This document shows, one piece after another, positions 8,229 to 17,177 of a stretch of 64,000 bases of DNA (the first letter of the stretch is position 1; the number at the start of each line of letters is the position of its first letter). Source of the stretch: Oceanobacillus oncorhynchi (lineage in GTDB: Bacteria; Bacillota; Bacilli; Bacillales; Amphibacillaceae); the NCBI RefSeq assembly GCF_000821065.1, contig NZ_CDGG01000001.1, positions 2,356,001 through 2,420,000 of the forward strand, given 5' to 3'. A model generated the notes under the pieces. That model saw only the letters and a list, made by a program, of their open reading frames with translations, did no database searches and was not told the origin of the DNA. The position numbers were made by a program, and so were the translations under genes.

Positions 8229-8762
8229 ATGTCTGTCTACAGAAGTAAAACAGAAGGGACCAACCGTTTCCACGATGACTTATATGGAAACGATTATGCA
8301 TGTCAACCTGAAGAAAATGCCTGTGACACAAAAGATAATCAATACGCACCGGCTTATTATGATAATTCCTTCAGCCCGAATTTTGGCGAGGCGAGTGTTG
8401 TTCAAACTGCAGATGAATTTTCGTATATGGAACAAGAATCTGCAGAGGTTATCTGGGTTAAAGAATCCTGTAATATTAATGTGAATTCAACAGATACGCA
8501 AATCGGCGCATCCTTACAAGCAGCACTGCAATTAGCTATTTCCATTGTTATCCGTTTATCCATTGCTGATTCTGGAGATGAGGAAGCGGTAGAACAAGAA
8601 TTAATGCAAACAATCAGTGCCAGCCAGGTAAATAAACAAAAAATATTTATCTATAATACAAAAGATGCAACTGTGACAACAACCGACACAGATATTTCTG
8701 TTAATATTCAGCTGCTTTTACAAATCCTCATCGCTTTGGTAATCATGATTGATATTCTGTAA
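8229..8762 (+). CDS. Spore coat protein, CotX/CotV domain
   Basis: Component of the insoluble outer spore coat or crust. Residues 1-75 are polar and Asn/Asp/Tyr-rich. Residues 81-115 and 146-177 are two copies of the Coat_X pattern: a V-N/T-T-T-D-T-beta segment followed by a very hydrophobic helix (for example TVTTTDTDISVNIQLLLQ), separated by a charged linker. AGAAAGGAGTG precedes the ATG. The next gene is a paralogue 34 bp downstream, so the two form an operon, as in cotVWX clusters. Confidence 0.88.
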   Translation: MSVYRSKTEGTNRFHDDLYGNDYACQPEENACDTKDNQYAPAYYDNSFSPNFGEASVVQTADEFSYMEQESAEVIWVKESCNINVNSTDTQIGASLQAALQLAISIVIRLSIADSGDEEAVEQELMQTISASQVNKQKIFIYNTKDATVTTTDTDISVNIQLLLQILIALVIMIDIL

Positions 8763-8796
8763 TCCAAATTTGGTATAGAAAGGAGTGTAGACGAAC

Positions 8797-9228
8797 ATGA
8801 TGCACAAAAAAGAGTGGAGAGCCCTAGATTATTGTGATGACGAACGAAACAACCAGGCAGAAGTAGAGGAAGCAGCCAAACAAAAGAATATAACGAAGCA
8901 ATCCTCTGAGGAATGGATTATCATTAAAGACTCTGAGGGAGTTACAGTAACAACGACAGATACGCAAGCAGCAATCAGTTTACAGGTAGGGATTGAAGTA
9001 GCTATTGCTGTGGTGCTCAGCATTACATTGGCTGATTCAGACAAGGCAAAGGCTGTTTTCCAGGATTTAGAACAAGTGATGAAAACGAAACAAAGCAACC
9101 GTCAAAAAACTATTGTTGAAAAATCGAAAAATGTAAATATCACTACTACCGATATTGATATTGCTATTAATATTCAGTTATTGATTCAGCTGCTGCTGGC
9201 AATTGTAGTAAGTCTGGATATTTTATAA
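8797..9228 (+). CDS. Spore coat protein, CotX/CotV domain (paralogue)
   Basis: A 143-residue paralogue of the preceding gene with a shorter, Lys/Glu-rich N-terminus and the same two-repeat architecture (about residues 49-81 and 112-143, each with TTTD plus a hydrophobic run). It ends in the same DIL tripeptide as its neighbour. GAAAGGAGTG precedes the start. Expected to be made in the mother cell late in sporulation. No cotY or cotZ follows in the window. Confidence 0.88.
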   Translation: MMHKKEWRALDYCDDERNNQAEVEEAAKQKNITKQSSEEWIIIKDSEGVTVTTTDTQAAISLQVGIEVAIAVVLSITLADSDKAKAVFQDLEQVMKTKQSNRQKTIVEKSKNVNITTTDIDIAINIQLLIQLLLAIVVSLDIL

Positions 9229-9267
9229 GAACATTAATTGCGAAAAATAACGGTACGTTTTTTACCT

Positions 9268-9300
9268 GAGCTCCCTTTATAAAACTGTTAAAGGGAGCTC
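9268..9300 (+). terminator. Terminator of the coat operon
   Basis: Perfect 12-bp arms GAGCTCCCTTTA / TAAAGGGAGCTC, followed by TATTCATTT. The tail is only moderately T-rich. Confidence 0.75.
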
Positions 9301-9493
9301 TATTCATTTAAGAATAGATATACAGAGCTGCGGTATTTTATACTTTTCATAGGTGAAAACTATGCATAATTCCTGTTTTTAGCAATTTTAAAAATTAATG
9401 AATTTTATAGTGTAGAACGCTATCGTCATATGAAAACGCTTCTTCCGTTGAAAAACATCGAATTTTGTCTAATAATCTTCATCGATATTCACT

Positions 9494-9522
9494 TGCATTT
9501 TTTTATGAAAGGGGTTAAAATA
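9494..9522 (+). promoter_or_regulatory. Sigma-A promoter of the cold-shock gene
   Basis: TTGCAT (9494-9499), 17-bp spacer, TAAAAT (9517-9522). The predicted transcript would have a 5' leader of about 110 nt, typical of cold-shock mRNAs whose leader controls stability and translation. The AT-rich stretch 9302-9490 shows nothing else I recognise. Confidence 0.65.
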
Positions 9523-9638
9523 ATACTTGCAAAAGGTAATTGGAGTTACAAGAATACTTTACGATCTCTTTTTCAAGACGGTGTAAAAGTATTTAAGTTT
9601 CAATGACTTTGCATATCTTGTATAAGGAGGTCATGATA

Positions 9639-9836
9639 ATGACTGGTAAAGTAAAATGGTTTAATGCAGAAAAAGGTTTTGGTTTCATCGAGCGTGAAGA
9701 CGGAGATGACGTATTTGTACACTTCTCTGCAATTCAAGCTGAAGGATTCAAAACTCTTGAAGAAGGTCAAGATGTTGAATTCGAAATCGTAGAAGGCAAC
9801 CGTGGCCCGCAAGCTGCAAACGTTGTTCGTCTTTAA
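9639..9836 (+). CDS. Cold-shock protein, CspA/CspB family
   Basis: A 65-residue single-stranded nucleic-acid-binding beta-barrel. Both RNA-binding motifs are intact: KGFGFI (RNP1) and VFVHFSAI (RNP2). It acts as an RNA chaperone in cold and stationary phase. The start is the ATG at 9639 behind AAGGAGGTCATGATA; the frame is open from 9603 but that is leader. A long leader and strong ribosome-binding site indicate high expression. Confidence 0.96.
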   Translation: MTGKVKWFNAEKGFGFIEREDGDDVFVHFSAIQAEGFKTLEEGQDVEFEIVEGNRGPQAANVVRL

Positions 9837-9873
9837 TTCGAATGATATAAAACGCTGGATAAGCCAGCTAAAA

Positions 9874-9906
9874 AACCTCGAATGTTTTCTAGAAACATTC
9901 GAGGTT
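9874..9906 (+). terminator. Terminator of the csp gene
   Basis: Stem AACCTCGAATGTTT / AAACATTCGAGGTT with a 4-nt loop and a TTTTTT tail. Confidence 0.92.
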
Positions 9907-9927
9907 TTTTCTGAGGAAAAAGTTTTG

Positions 9928-10824
9928 TTACAGTGTCATTTCCGCTTCATATGCAAGCAATTTAATCAATGCTTGGGTGCCGCTGTCAGCTTCGCCCATG
10001 TCAGCTAATTCTTTATAAAGCTTTAATGCCAATTCCAGTCCAGGTGCTGGCATTCCCATATTATGAGCTGATTCTAAAGCTATTTCCATGTCCTTGATAA
10101 AATGCTTTACATAGAAACCGGGCTCATAATCCCGTTCAAGCATTCTCTTACCTAAGTTGGATAAGGAGAAGCTGGCCGCAGCTCCGGTAGAAATAGTGGC
10201 GAGTACTTCCTCCGCATCTAAACCTGCTTTTTTTGCATAGATAATGGATTCACTGACCCCAATCATATTGGTCGCAATCGCAATTTGATTTGCCATTTTA
10301 GTATGCTGCCCAGCTCCTGCAGGTCCAAGTAAGGTAATTCTTTCTCCCAGGACACGAAAGATAGGTGCAATTTCATCATAAGCTTCTTTATCTCCGCCGG
10401 TCATAATAGCCAATGTGCCATTTTTTGCGCCGATATCCCCTCCAGAGACAGGAGCATCTAAAGCGGTCAAACCTGCTTTTTTTGCTTCTTCATAAATTTC
10501 GATTGCTAAGCTTGGCTTAGATGTCGTCATGTCAATGACATAAGCCCCTTTATTTGCATGGTTTAAAATACCTTCATCTCCAAAATACACTTTTTCCACG
10601 TCTTCTGGATAACCAACCATTGTAATAATGACATCACTTGCTTTTGCCAAGCTGGCTTGTGTATCATGCCAGGCAGCTCCAAGCTCCAGTAACTCTTCTG
10701 CCTTTGATTTTGTTCTTGTGTAAACATTAAGCTTGTAGCCTGCTTCCATTAGATTTTTTACCATGCTTTTCCCCATTACACCTAAACCAATAAAACCGAT
10801 AGTAGCCGTTGATGCCGTTATCAT
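9928..10824 (-). CDS. NAD(P)-dependent beta-hydroxyacid dehydrogenase (YkwC/HIBADH type)
   Basis: Member of the 6-phosphogluconate dehydrogenase-like superfamily that oxidises small beta-hydroxy acids such as 3-hydroxyisobutyrate or tartronate semialdehyde. The Rossmann motif GFIGLGVMG is at residues 10-18; the substrate-binding motif DAPVSGGDIGAKNG is near residue 123; the catalytic Lys lies in GAGQHTKMANQ. Length 298 is standard. It closely resembles B. subtilis YkwC, whose substrate is not firmly known. Monocistronic, converging on csp. Confidence 0.85.
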   Translation of the reverse strand: MITASTATIGFIGLGVMGKSMVKNLMEAGYKLNVYTRTKSKAEELLELGAAWHDTQASLAKASDVIITMVGYPEDVEKVYFGDEGILNHANKGAYVIDMTTSKPSLAIEIYEEAKKAGLTALDAPVSGGDIGAKNGTLAIMTGGDKEAYDEIAPIFRVLGERITLLGPAGAGQHTKMANQIAIATNMIGVSESIIYAKKAGLDAEEVLATISTGAAASFSLSNLGKRMLERDYEPGFYVKHFIKDMEIALESAHNMGMPAPGLELALKLYKELADMGEADSGTQALIKLLAYEAEMTL

Positions 10825-10962
10825 TGTCTCTCTCCTTTGTATAAATGTTGTATCTAAATCTTGTCATGAAAATTCAAAAAACGCAAATAATTATTAAGAA
10901 AAAACAGCTGAATTTCCAATAAATTCTTTTCACTCGTTAAAATATACTTGGCAACGATTGCC

Positions 10963-10992
10963 TTGCATCGAATTTTTCCATTTACATATAGT
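10963..10992 (+). promoter_or_regulatory. Candidate promoter of yteA
   Basis: TTGCAT (10963-10968), 18-bp spacer, TATAGT (10987-10992). CATATAGTA at 10985 also fits a sigma-K-like -10. The promoter abuts a remnant of the TTTAT repeat. Confidence 0.4.
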
Positions 10993-11010
10993 ATAAAACG
11001 AAACTTCAAT
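10993..11010 (-). repeat. Solo right-end remnant of the TTTAT repeat
   Basis: Read on the minus strand, these 18 bases match the last 18 bases of the 154-bp element (ending GAAGTTTCGTTTTAT) with one mismatch. No left end is present. It could be a relic or chance; 15 consecutive matching bases make chance less likely. Confidence 0.4.
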
Positions 11011-11044
11011 CCTAAATAAATATAGATAGAAGGGGAGGATAACG

Positions 11045-11665
11045 ATGAGAGTAGATACGGTAAGGCTAAAGCAGCGGCTGCTTGCGAGACAAGAGGAGTT
11101 AATTGAACGAATAAATCAAAAAACAGAAATGAAATATGAATTTAGCCAAGAGGTGTTAGGTGAATTATCCAATTATGATAATCATCCTGCTGATACAGGA
11201 ACGGAGCTTTTTGAAAGAGAAAAAGACAGTGCTCTGCAGCGACATGCGGAATCAGAATTAGAAGAAATAAATAATTCCATTCATGCGATGGAAGAAGGAA
11301 CCTATGGAATTTGCAAGGTGTGCGGTGAAAATATTGAACCAGAGCGTTTGGAGGCATTACCGACTGCAGATTGCTGCGCCGAACATGAAAAACAGCGGAC
11401 ATTTCATGGAGAGACACCGCCAAAAGAAGTATTTAAAGTAAGAGAAGATGGCGGAGAAAATAGTTGGGAGGATGTCCAGCAATATGGAACATCCAGCTAT
11501 ACTCCGGATTATCATGACGGTGCAGGGGTGCCGGAAGATGGGGAAGAGAGCTCTGATGATATAGAGGTGGAAGATTTTTTGGCTGCTGATATAGAAGGCA
11601 AGTATACAGGCGTGATGCCTAATCATGAGGCGTATGAGGATGAATTGGATAGCGAAGAAGAGTAA
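11045..11665 (+). CDS. yteA: YteA-type zinc-finger protein (DksA/TraR-like)
   Basis: A 206-residue protein of the YteA family. An N-terminal coiled coil (about residues 5-75) precedes a DksA/TraR-type C4 zinc finger with CKVCGE and, 17 residues later, CCAEH; the last pair is compact compared with C-x2-C. The C-terminus is very acidic and ends DELDSEEE. Family members are linked to sporulation or general stress in bacilli; the molecular role is not established. The ATG follows AAGGGGAGG. Confidence 0.82.
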   Translation: MRVDTVRLKQRLLARQEELIERINQKTEMKYEFSQEVLGELSNYDNHPADTGTELFEREKDSALQRHAESELEEINNSIHAMEEGTYGICKVCGENIEPERLEALPTADCCAEHEKQRTFHGETPPKEVFKVREDGGENSWEDVQQYGTSSYTPDYHDGAGVPEDGEESSDDIEVEDFLAADIEGKYTGVMPNHEAYEDELDSEEE

Positions 11666-11672
11666 TTCACAA

Positions 11673-11722
11673 AAAAATCCGGACGTGACCCTGCTTCTGA
11701 AAGTCAATTTGTCCGGATTTTT
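11673..11722 (+). terminator. Terminator after yteA
   Basis: 12-bp arms AAAAATCCGGAC / GTCCGGATTTTT with a 26-nt loop. Serves both converging genes. Confidence 0.8.
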
Positions 11723-11751
11723 GAGACTGCATGTTTACATCTGGATATTTA

Positions 11752-12681
11752 TTAAAATACACCCATATACTCAATGGATTCCAATATGCTTACTAAGATA
11801 TCTAAAATAAAAAAGTGCTGCAGTATTGTAATGATAGCGATGGTAATTGCTAATGATATGACGGTGAAATAAAAGCTTTGCTTGTTTTTTTCTTGGATAA
11901 GCGCATATAACATATGAATAACTGGATTAATGTAAATTACAAAAGTAAACAGAACAGTAACAATGAACATTCCAAAAGCCAGCCCCCATGGAAAATTCCC
12001 GGATGATCCCCCTTCTAGTTGAAGCATCCACAAACCAAGTTCCATAACATTGATTTTAGCGATTCCAAGCAGGGATAATAGAGCTATTACAACAAAAAAT
12101 CCAGTGAATGGTACAAGTGTTCCAGTAAAACGGGTGAATTGTTTTGTAAAAGACATGGGATGCTTTGCCAATTTAAACGTAATAAAATTTGCAATTAGTC
12201 CAGTAAAGAAAAGAATAATAAAAATAAGCATCCCTTTCAAAATAGTAGAAAAAATAGGCAGATAATTACTTAAGGAATCGTCACTAAAAGATGCTGCAGC
12301 CATCGCGTCATTAAATAAAGAGTTAATTAATCCATAACAGAATAAAGTGGCAGCCAGCGTAAGGATAATTGCTGTAACAATCGAATTAATCAAGTGCTGT
12401 TCATTATCCTTAAAAGCGACATTCGGATTTTTAATCCGGGTAATAAAATAACTCCAATATTGATTTGAACCTGTTTTTACTTTTTCAAGTGTTGCATTGA
12501 ATTGCTGTGATGTTTCTGCAGTGGATGCATTTTCCTGTTGTGATGTCTCTGTATGTACCTCAGGAGTATTTTCTTTAGATGGATCCTCTGTTGCTGTTTT
12601 TTCTTGTGGATGCAGCGGTGAACCACATTTTGTACAAAACTTTCCTTCCTCCGTTTCCTGATTACATGCTGGGCAAATCAA
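11752..12681 (-). CDS. Zinc-ribbon membrane protein, YIP1-like
   Basis: A 309-residue protein with an N-terminal zinc ribbon (CPAC at residues 3-6 and CTKC at about 16-19), a Ser/Thr/Gln/Glu-rich linker to about residue 80, then five hydrophobic segments in a layout like the YIP1 family. Similar proteins occur in many Firmicutes without assigned function. The ATG has a GGAAAAGGAAG site. It lies downstream of htrA in the same orientation, separated by a terminator. Confidence 0.7.
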   Translation of the reverse strand: MICPACNQETEEGKFCTKCGSPLHPQEKTATEDPSKENTPEVHTETSQQENASTAETSQQFNATLEKVKTGSNQYWSYFITRIKNPNVAFKDNEQHLINSIVTAIILTLAATLFCYGLINSLFNDAMAAASFSDDSLSNYLPIFSTILKGMLIFIILFFTGLIANFITFKLAKHPMSFTKQFTRFTGTLVPFTGFFVVIALLSLLGIAKINVMELGLWMLQLEGGSSGNFPWGLAFGMFIVTVLFTFVIYINPVIHMLYALIQEKNKQSFYFTVISLAITIAIITILQHFFILDILVSILESIEYMGVF

Positions 12682-12808
12682 AAAATCACTTCCTTTTCCA
12701 ATAATTCAGCAAGATAAATCTTGCTTTGAAAGTTAATTATATACGATTTTTCAGGGAATCGGTAGGGGAAAATAGGTTTATTCTCCTAATATTTCCTTCT
12801 GTGTATAG

Positions 12809-12845
12809 AAAAAGCAGGCTGCTGATATTCAACAGTCTGCTTTTT
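12809..12845 (-). terminator. Terminator of htrA
   Basis: AAAAAGCAG(g)CTG / CAG(t)CTGCTTTTT; T-run in the minus direction. Confidence 0.85.
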
Positions 12846-12929
12846 CCGTTGCTATAGATAGCTTAGTAATTCTTATACCCGCATTCAGTGAGATCACTCC
12901 TCGTTGAAGAAAGTGTTCCTTTATGCTGT

Positions 12930-14297
12930 TTATTGATTTGCTTCTGGTTGGTTGGCTTTTAATTCATCCATTTTTAATGTAATGGAATGCAGTTCTCCAT
13001 CACGTGCAAATTCGATTTCTACATGTTCTCCAGCCTGCCCTTGATCAAAAAGCTCTTTGCGAAGCTCGATAATGGAAGTGACTGGATTCCCATTTATTTT
13101 TGTAATGACGTCAAATTGTTGCAGGTTCGCATTGTCTGCTGGTGAACCAGATTGAACATTTGCAATGACCATGCCGCCTTCTACATCTTCAGGAAGCTCG
13201 ATTTCTTGCTGGTATTGAGGCGGAACCTGGCTTAATGGCGCTGTAGAAATACCGATTAATGGACGGGAAACTTCACCGTCTGTTTCCAGTTTTTCAACAA
13301 CTGGCAAGGCTTCGTCAATAGGAATGGCAAAACCGATGCCTTCTACTTGGCTTTGAGCAATTTTCATGGAGTTGATGCCAATCACATCACCGTCTGCATT
13401 AACTAATGCGCCGCCACTGTTACCAGGGTTGATTGCTGCATCTGTTTGCAGTACTTCTGTTACCCAATCCGGAGCGCCGTCTCCGTTTGTATCTACTTCA
13501 ACATTACGATTTAAACCGCTGATGATACCTCTTGTTACACTGTTATTAAAGTCCATACCAAGCGGGTTACCGATTGCCATAACCGTTTCTCCTACTTCAA
13601 TATCTTCACTGGATCCTAAATTTGCAACTGTATCAACATGCTCTCCATCAATTTCAAGCACAGCTAAGTCTGTTAATGCATCTGTTCCAAGTACAGTGGC
13701 ATCTACCTGATGTTCTTCATTCAAAGCTACTTGAAGCTGTTCTGCGCCTTCTACAACATGGTTATTTGTGATAACATACGCTTTTCCATCTTCTTTTTTA
13801 TAGATGATTCCTGAACCAGTACCAGCTTCTTGGCTGTCCTCCCATAAATTTTGCTGCTGCATATTAATAACGCCGACAACAGCTTGGGAAACTTCTGAAA
13901 TATCAGCAGAAACGTCTGCATCATCAGAAGCTATCGTAGGGATAATAGATTCTGAAGAGGCACTGGATGACGCAGTTTCTCCTCCAGAGGAATCCATTAT
14001 GCCCTCCGAAGCCGGCAGCAATTGATTTCCTAAGAGCAGGACAACAAGTACGGAAGAAATAATTCCTCCAATTGCTCCGCTAAAAAAACCGCGGAACCAG
14101 CCTTTCGATTTTTTTTGCTTTGGCGGATTGGTTTCTGATGAAGCGACATATGTTTGCTGCTTTTCATCGGTTGTTCTATTTTGCTCTGATCTATTATTAT
14201 CAATTGTCGATGCTTCATCAGTCAAAGGCTCATCATTCTTTTCAAGGTCACCCGATACATTTTCATTTCTTTCATTTTCATAATCGTTGTTGCTCAT
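12930..14297 (-). CDS. htrA: HtrA-type membrane-anchored serine protease
   Basis: Extracellular quality-control protease that degrades misfolded secreted proteins. The acidic N-terminus (about residues 1-65) is cytoplasmic; one membrane segment is at 70-92; the trypsin-like domain carries His180 (TNNHVVEG), Asp210 (LTDLAV) and Ser294 (GNSGGALV); a single PDZ domain is C-terminal. The ATG at 14297 behind GGAGGTG gives 455 residues; the frame opens further upstream without a site. It is divergent from cssRS, the arrangement of B. subtilis htrB-cssRS, so control by CssR is expected. Confidence 0.94.
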   Translation of the reverse strand: MSNNDYENERNENVSGDLEKNDEPLTDEASTIDNNRSEQNRTTDEKQQTYVASSETNPPKQKKSKGWFRGFFSGAIGGIISSVLVVLLLGNQLLPASEGIMDSSGGETASSSASSESIIPTIASDDADVSADISEVSQAVVGVINMQQQNLWEDSQEAGTGSGIIYKKEDGKAYVITNNHVVEGAEQLQVALNEEHQVDATVLGTDALTDLAVLEIDGEHVDTVANLGSSEDIEVGETVMAIGNPLGMDFNNSVTRGIISGLNRNVEVDTNGDGAPDWVTEVLQTDAAINPGNSGGALVNADGDVIGINSMKIAQSQVEGIGFAIPIDEALPVVEKLETDGEVSRPLIGISTAPLSQVPPQYQQEIELPEDVEGGMVIANVQSGSPADNANLQQFDVITKINGNPVTSIIELRKELFDQGQAGEHVEIEFARDGELHSITLKMDELKANQPEANQ

Positions 14298-14553
14298 TGT
14301 AAAGCACCTCCAAGTTATTTGATTTAATTTTATTATAGTACCGACCATGGGAAATCCTTTGGTATAATTGTGTAAAAACTGTGTAATCTTAAATCCCGTT
14401 TGTCAGAAGCAGGGTGTTCATGTAAAAATAAATAGTATAGAATGAAAGATTGTTGAAAATGGGGATATTCTTTCTTCCTATATTAGAATTACCCGATTTG
14501 TTTTTTTTAATAAACGTGAAAACGCCTGAAAAAAATCAAGTATATTGCTTTAT

Positions 14554-14601
14554 CACGGAGAATCGTCCGTAAAACTCCCTCTGAATAAAGTTTCGTTTTA
14601 T
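14554..14601 (+). repeat. Short (48-bp) copy B of the TTTAT-flanked repeat
   Basis: Flanked on the left by TTTAT (14549-14553) and ending in TTTAT. It is exactly bases 1-26 joined to 133-154 of the long element, with few substitutions. It lies in the htrA-cssR divergent promoter region, 85 bp before the cssR start. The remainder of 14298-14686 shows no other feature I can support. Confidence 0.78.
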
Positions 14602-14686
14602 TGCTGGAGTCTGCCGAAGCGGCATCTTGCCAAATCCGCAGTTGATAAACTACAATTTAGTACAGGATGAAAGAGGTGGGAAATAC

Positions 14687-15376
14687 ATGTCATACCATAT
14701 TGGTTTAGTAGAAGATGATAAAAACATACAAGATATTGTTGTTGCTTATTTAAAAAAAGAAGGGTATCAGATAACTGTTCTGGACAATGCAGAAGACGGC
14801 TGGACATTATGGGAAAATAATCCACCGGATATGTGGGTATTAGATATTATGCTCCCGGGGATGGATGGTTATGAATTTTGCAGGAAAATTCGTAATGAAA
14901 GCGATGTTCCCATTATTATTATTTCAGCGAAAGATGAGGAAATCGATAAAATTTTAGGTCTGGAGCTGGGCAGTGATGATTATTTAACCAAGCCATTCAG
15001 CCCGAGAGAACTGATTGCCCGAATGAAAAGGCTGTTCAAACGGGTGCAGCCAAAGTCTTCGGAATATAAAGAACCGGACGATCGGGTAAAAGTAGATCAG
15101 CTCCTTGTGTATAAAAATGAACGGAGAGTATTTTTTGAAGGAATCGAATATGAAACAACTGCAAAAGAATATGATATGCTGCTCCTTTTAGCAGAGAACC
15201 CTAATCGTGCTTTTTCTCGTGAAGAATTGCTGGTAAAGGTATGGGGCGATGATTATTTTGGGAGTGACCGTGCGGTAGATGATTTAATGAAACGGATTCG
15301 GAAAAAGATGGAGCATATTCCCCTTGAGACAGTATGGGGATTCGGCTATCGTTTGAGAAAAGATGAGGAAGCATAA
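14687..15376 (+). CDS. cssR: Response regulator CssR (secretion stress)
   Basis: OmpR/PhoB-type regulator. The receiver has acidic residues 9-11 (EDD), phosphoacceptor Asp53 (WVLDIMLPGMDGYEF) and Lys102 (TKPF); a winged-helix DNA-binding domain follows (EYDMLLLLAENPNRAFSREE, then GFGYRL). The sequence follows B. subtilis CssR closely, and the divergent htrA supports this. The ATG at 14687 has AAGAGGTGGG. Expected to activate htrA and itself when secreted proteins misfold. Confidence 0.92.
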   Translation: MSYHIGLVEDDKNIQDIVVAYLKKEGYQITVLDNAEDGWTLWENNPPDMWVLDIMLPGMDGYEFCRKIRNESDVPIIIISAKDEEIDKILGLELGSDDYLTKPFSPRELIARMKRLFKRVQPKSSEYKEPDDRVKVDQLLVYKNERRVFFEGIEYETTAKEYDMLLLLAENPNRAFSREELLVKVWGDDYFGSDRAVDDLMKRIRKKMEHIPLETVWGFGYRLRKDEEA

Positions 15377-15378
15377 TA

Positions 15379-16749
15379 ATGAAATTACAATCGCAACTAA
15401 ATGCTGCTTTTACAGCGCTGCTGCTTGTTATTATGACCACTGCGGGCCTGGTTATTTACTCGCTGGTATTAGATGTGCTCATCCAGGATGAACAGCGTCA
15501 GCTTGCAGAAACAGGAGAATTACTTATCAGTTTTCTATCGGAACAGTATGATGATGCAAGTGAATATCGAAATATTGATGACTTCTTGAAGGATCAAGAA
15601 TTGCAGCTTTTCTTATATGACCGGAACTTAGATACAGTTTTATTTTCGACCATGTCTATTTCGGTTGTGAATGAGTTTTTTCAGGAAAATAATTTTGAGG
15701 ACAACGAAGAAACACTGTGGCAGCATGGAAATGACCGTTTCGTAACGCAACGAATTATATTTTCTCCGGAGCAGTCCGGGATGGAATTGATTTTATTAAC
15801 ACCCATCAACGATTTACGAGCCGTGCAGCAAAACTTTTTCTTCCGATTAGCGTGGGTATTTTTAATTGGAGCTCTGGCGGCAGTCATTTTAAGCTATTAT
15901 ATGACGAATAAATTGGTAACACCATTATCCTTGCTGAAGAAAGAATTGAAGAAGGTGGAAAACCGCCAATTTGACCAGATGAAGCGGATCCGAGCCAGCG
16001 GAGAAATAAAAGAAGTGGAACAGAGTGTCTACGAGATGTCACAGACATTAGAGCAATATATGAAATCGCAGCAGACCTTTTTTCAAAATGCGAGCCATGA
16101 GCTGAAAACACCATTGATGACAATCCAAGGCTACGCAGAAGGAATCCGTGATGGTATTTTTGATGAAAAAGATACCGAGAAAGGGCTGGATGTCATGGTC
16201 ACAGAGGTAAACAGGCTTAAGAAAATCATCAATGAAATGATTTTACTTGCCAAATTGGACTCTCAGCCGGATGTGTACGAGGAGACAGAAATCGATGTGC
16301 AGGCTTTTGTGGACGGGATTGTGAGCAAAGCATTGCCAATCGTCAATGAAAATAAATTGGACCTTCATCAGAAGGTGGACGGCTCCATAACGATACATGC
16401 AGATGAAGAAAAGCTCCTGCGAGCTGTTTCCAATGTGGTATTTAATGCAATCAGGTATGCCAATAAAGAGATTTCTATCCATGTATATAAGAAAAAAAAT
16501 ATGATTTTCTTTGATATAGAGGATGACGGAAAAGGGATTACCGAAGAAGATTTGGATAAAATATTCCACCGGTTTATCAAAGGAAAAGGCGGAGAAACGG
16601 GACTGGGACTGGCGATTGCACGTGCAATTATTGAACAGTCAAACGGGAAGATATATGCCGGGCAGTCGAAAAAATTAGGTGGAGCGAAGTTTACCATGTG
16701 CCTGCCTGTTTCTAGTAAGCCGAAAGGAAATAAAAAAATAAAATCTTAA
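15379..16749 (+). CDS. cssS: Sensor histidine kinase CssS
   Basis: Membrane sensor partner of CssR, 2 nt downstream. TM1 is at about residues 9-34; an extracytoplasmic sensor of about 120 residues follows; TM2 is at 153-175; then HAMP; the phosphorylated His240 is in NASHELKTP; the ATP-binding domain has the N box (NVVFNAIRYA) and G box (GGETGLGLAIARAI). Length 456 is normal. It probably detects misfolded secreted protein at the membrane-wall interface, as in B. subtilis. Confidence 0.92.
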   Translation: MKLQSQLNAAFTALLLVIMTTAGLVIYSLVLDVLIQDEQRQLAETGELLISFLSEQYDDASEYRNIDDFLKDQELQLFLYDRNLDTVLFSTMSISVVNEFFQENNFEDNEETLWQHGNDRFVTQRIIFSPEQSGMELILLTPINDLRAVQQNFFFRLAWVFLIGALAAVILSYYMTNKLVTPLSLLKKELKKVENRQFDQMKRIRASGEIKEVEQSVYEMSQTLEQYMKSQQTFFQNASHELKTPLMTIQGYAEGIRDGIFDEKDTEKGLDVMVTEVNRLKKIINEMILLAKLDSQPDVYEETEIDVQAFVDGIVSKALPIVNENKLDLHQKVDGSITIHADEEKLLRAVSNVVFNAIRYANKEISIHVYKKKNMIFFDIEDDGKGITEEDLDKIFHRFIKGKGGETGLGLAIARAIIEQSNGKIYAGQSKKLGGAKFTMCLPVSSKPKGNKKIKS

Positions 16750-16756
16750 TGAATGA

Positions 16757-16805
16757 TAAAAAGACTTCTTTCTTTGCCTGATTGAGCGTGGAAGAGGTCT
16801 TTTTT
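16757..16805 (+). terminator. Terminator of cssRS
   Basis: AAAAAGACTTCTT / AAGAGGTCTTTTT with a long loop and T-run. The stretch 16807-17105 contains GC-rich imperfect repeats but no recognisable gene or RNA. Confidence 0.7.
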
Positions 16806-17105
16806 ATCGCAGCCCCAGTGTAAATCTCCGCAGAAAAAGCGATTTTCTTTTTCCGCCGCAGGCATAAATATGACTATACTTTGGTCTGCGCCTGTGGTCC
16901 CGCAATTAGCAAGGCTTCTTTAAAGGGAGCTAAAGACAAGTCTCTGGAAACGCAGTATATTTCTATAGCGGCTGCTTACAGTAAAATTATATCTGCTAAG
17001 TCATCCAGCCATTTTGGTGAAAATCCTTCATGAAATGATAATATAAAATACATTGTTATAATAATACATGAGCAATCAACACATCCTAAAGAAAAGAAAA
17101 ACAAT

Positions 17106-17135
17106 TTTACAAATTTCCTCATTATATGATATAAT
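17106..17135 (+). promoter_or_regulatory. Sigma-A promoter of typA
   Basis: TTTACA (17106-17111), 18-bp spacer, TATAAT (17130-17135); start about 36 nt before the typA ATG. Confidence 0.65.
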
Positions 17136-17177
17136 AAATTGGTTTTACATTCGATATGTTAGAGGAGCGTACTATTT

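Noticed and set aside
9431-9444. TGAAAACGCTTCTT upstream of csp as a CcpA site
   Set aside because: Three mismatches in the 3' half of the cre consensus; csp is not a usual CcpA target.
16807-17105. Structured RNA between cssS and typA
   Set aside because: GC-rich imperfect repeats are present but no consistent stem set or known riboswitch core could be drawn.
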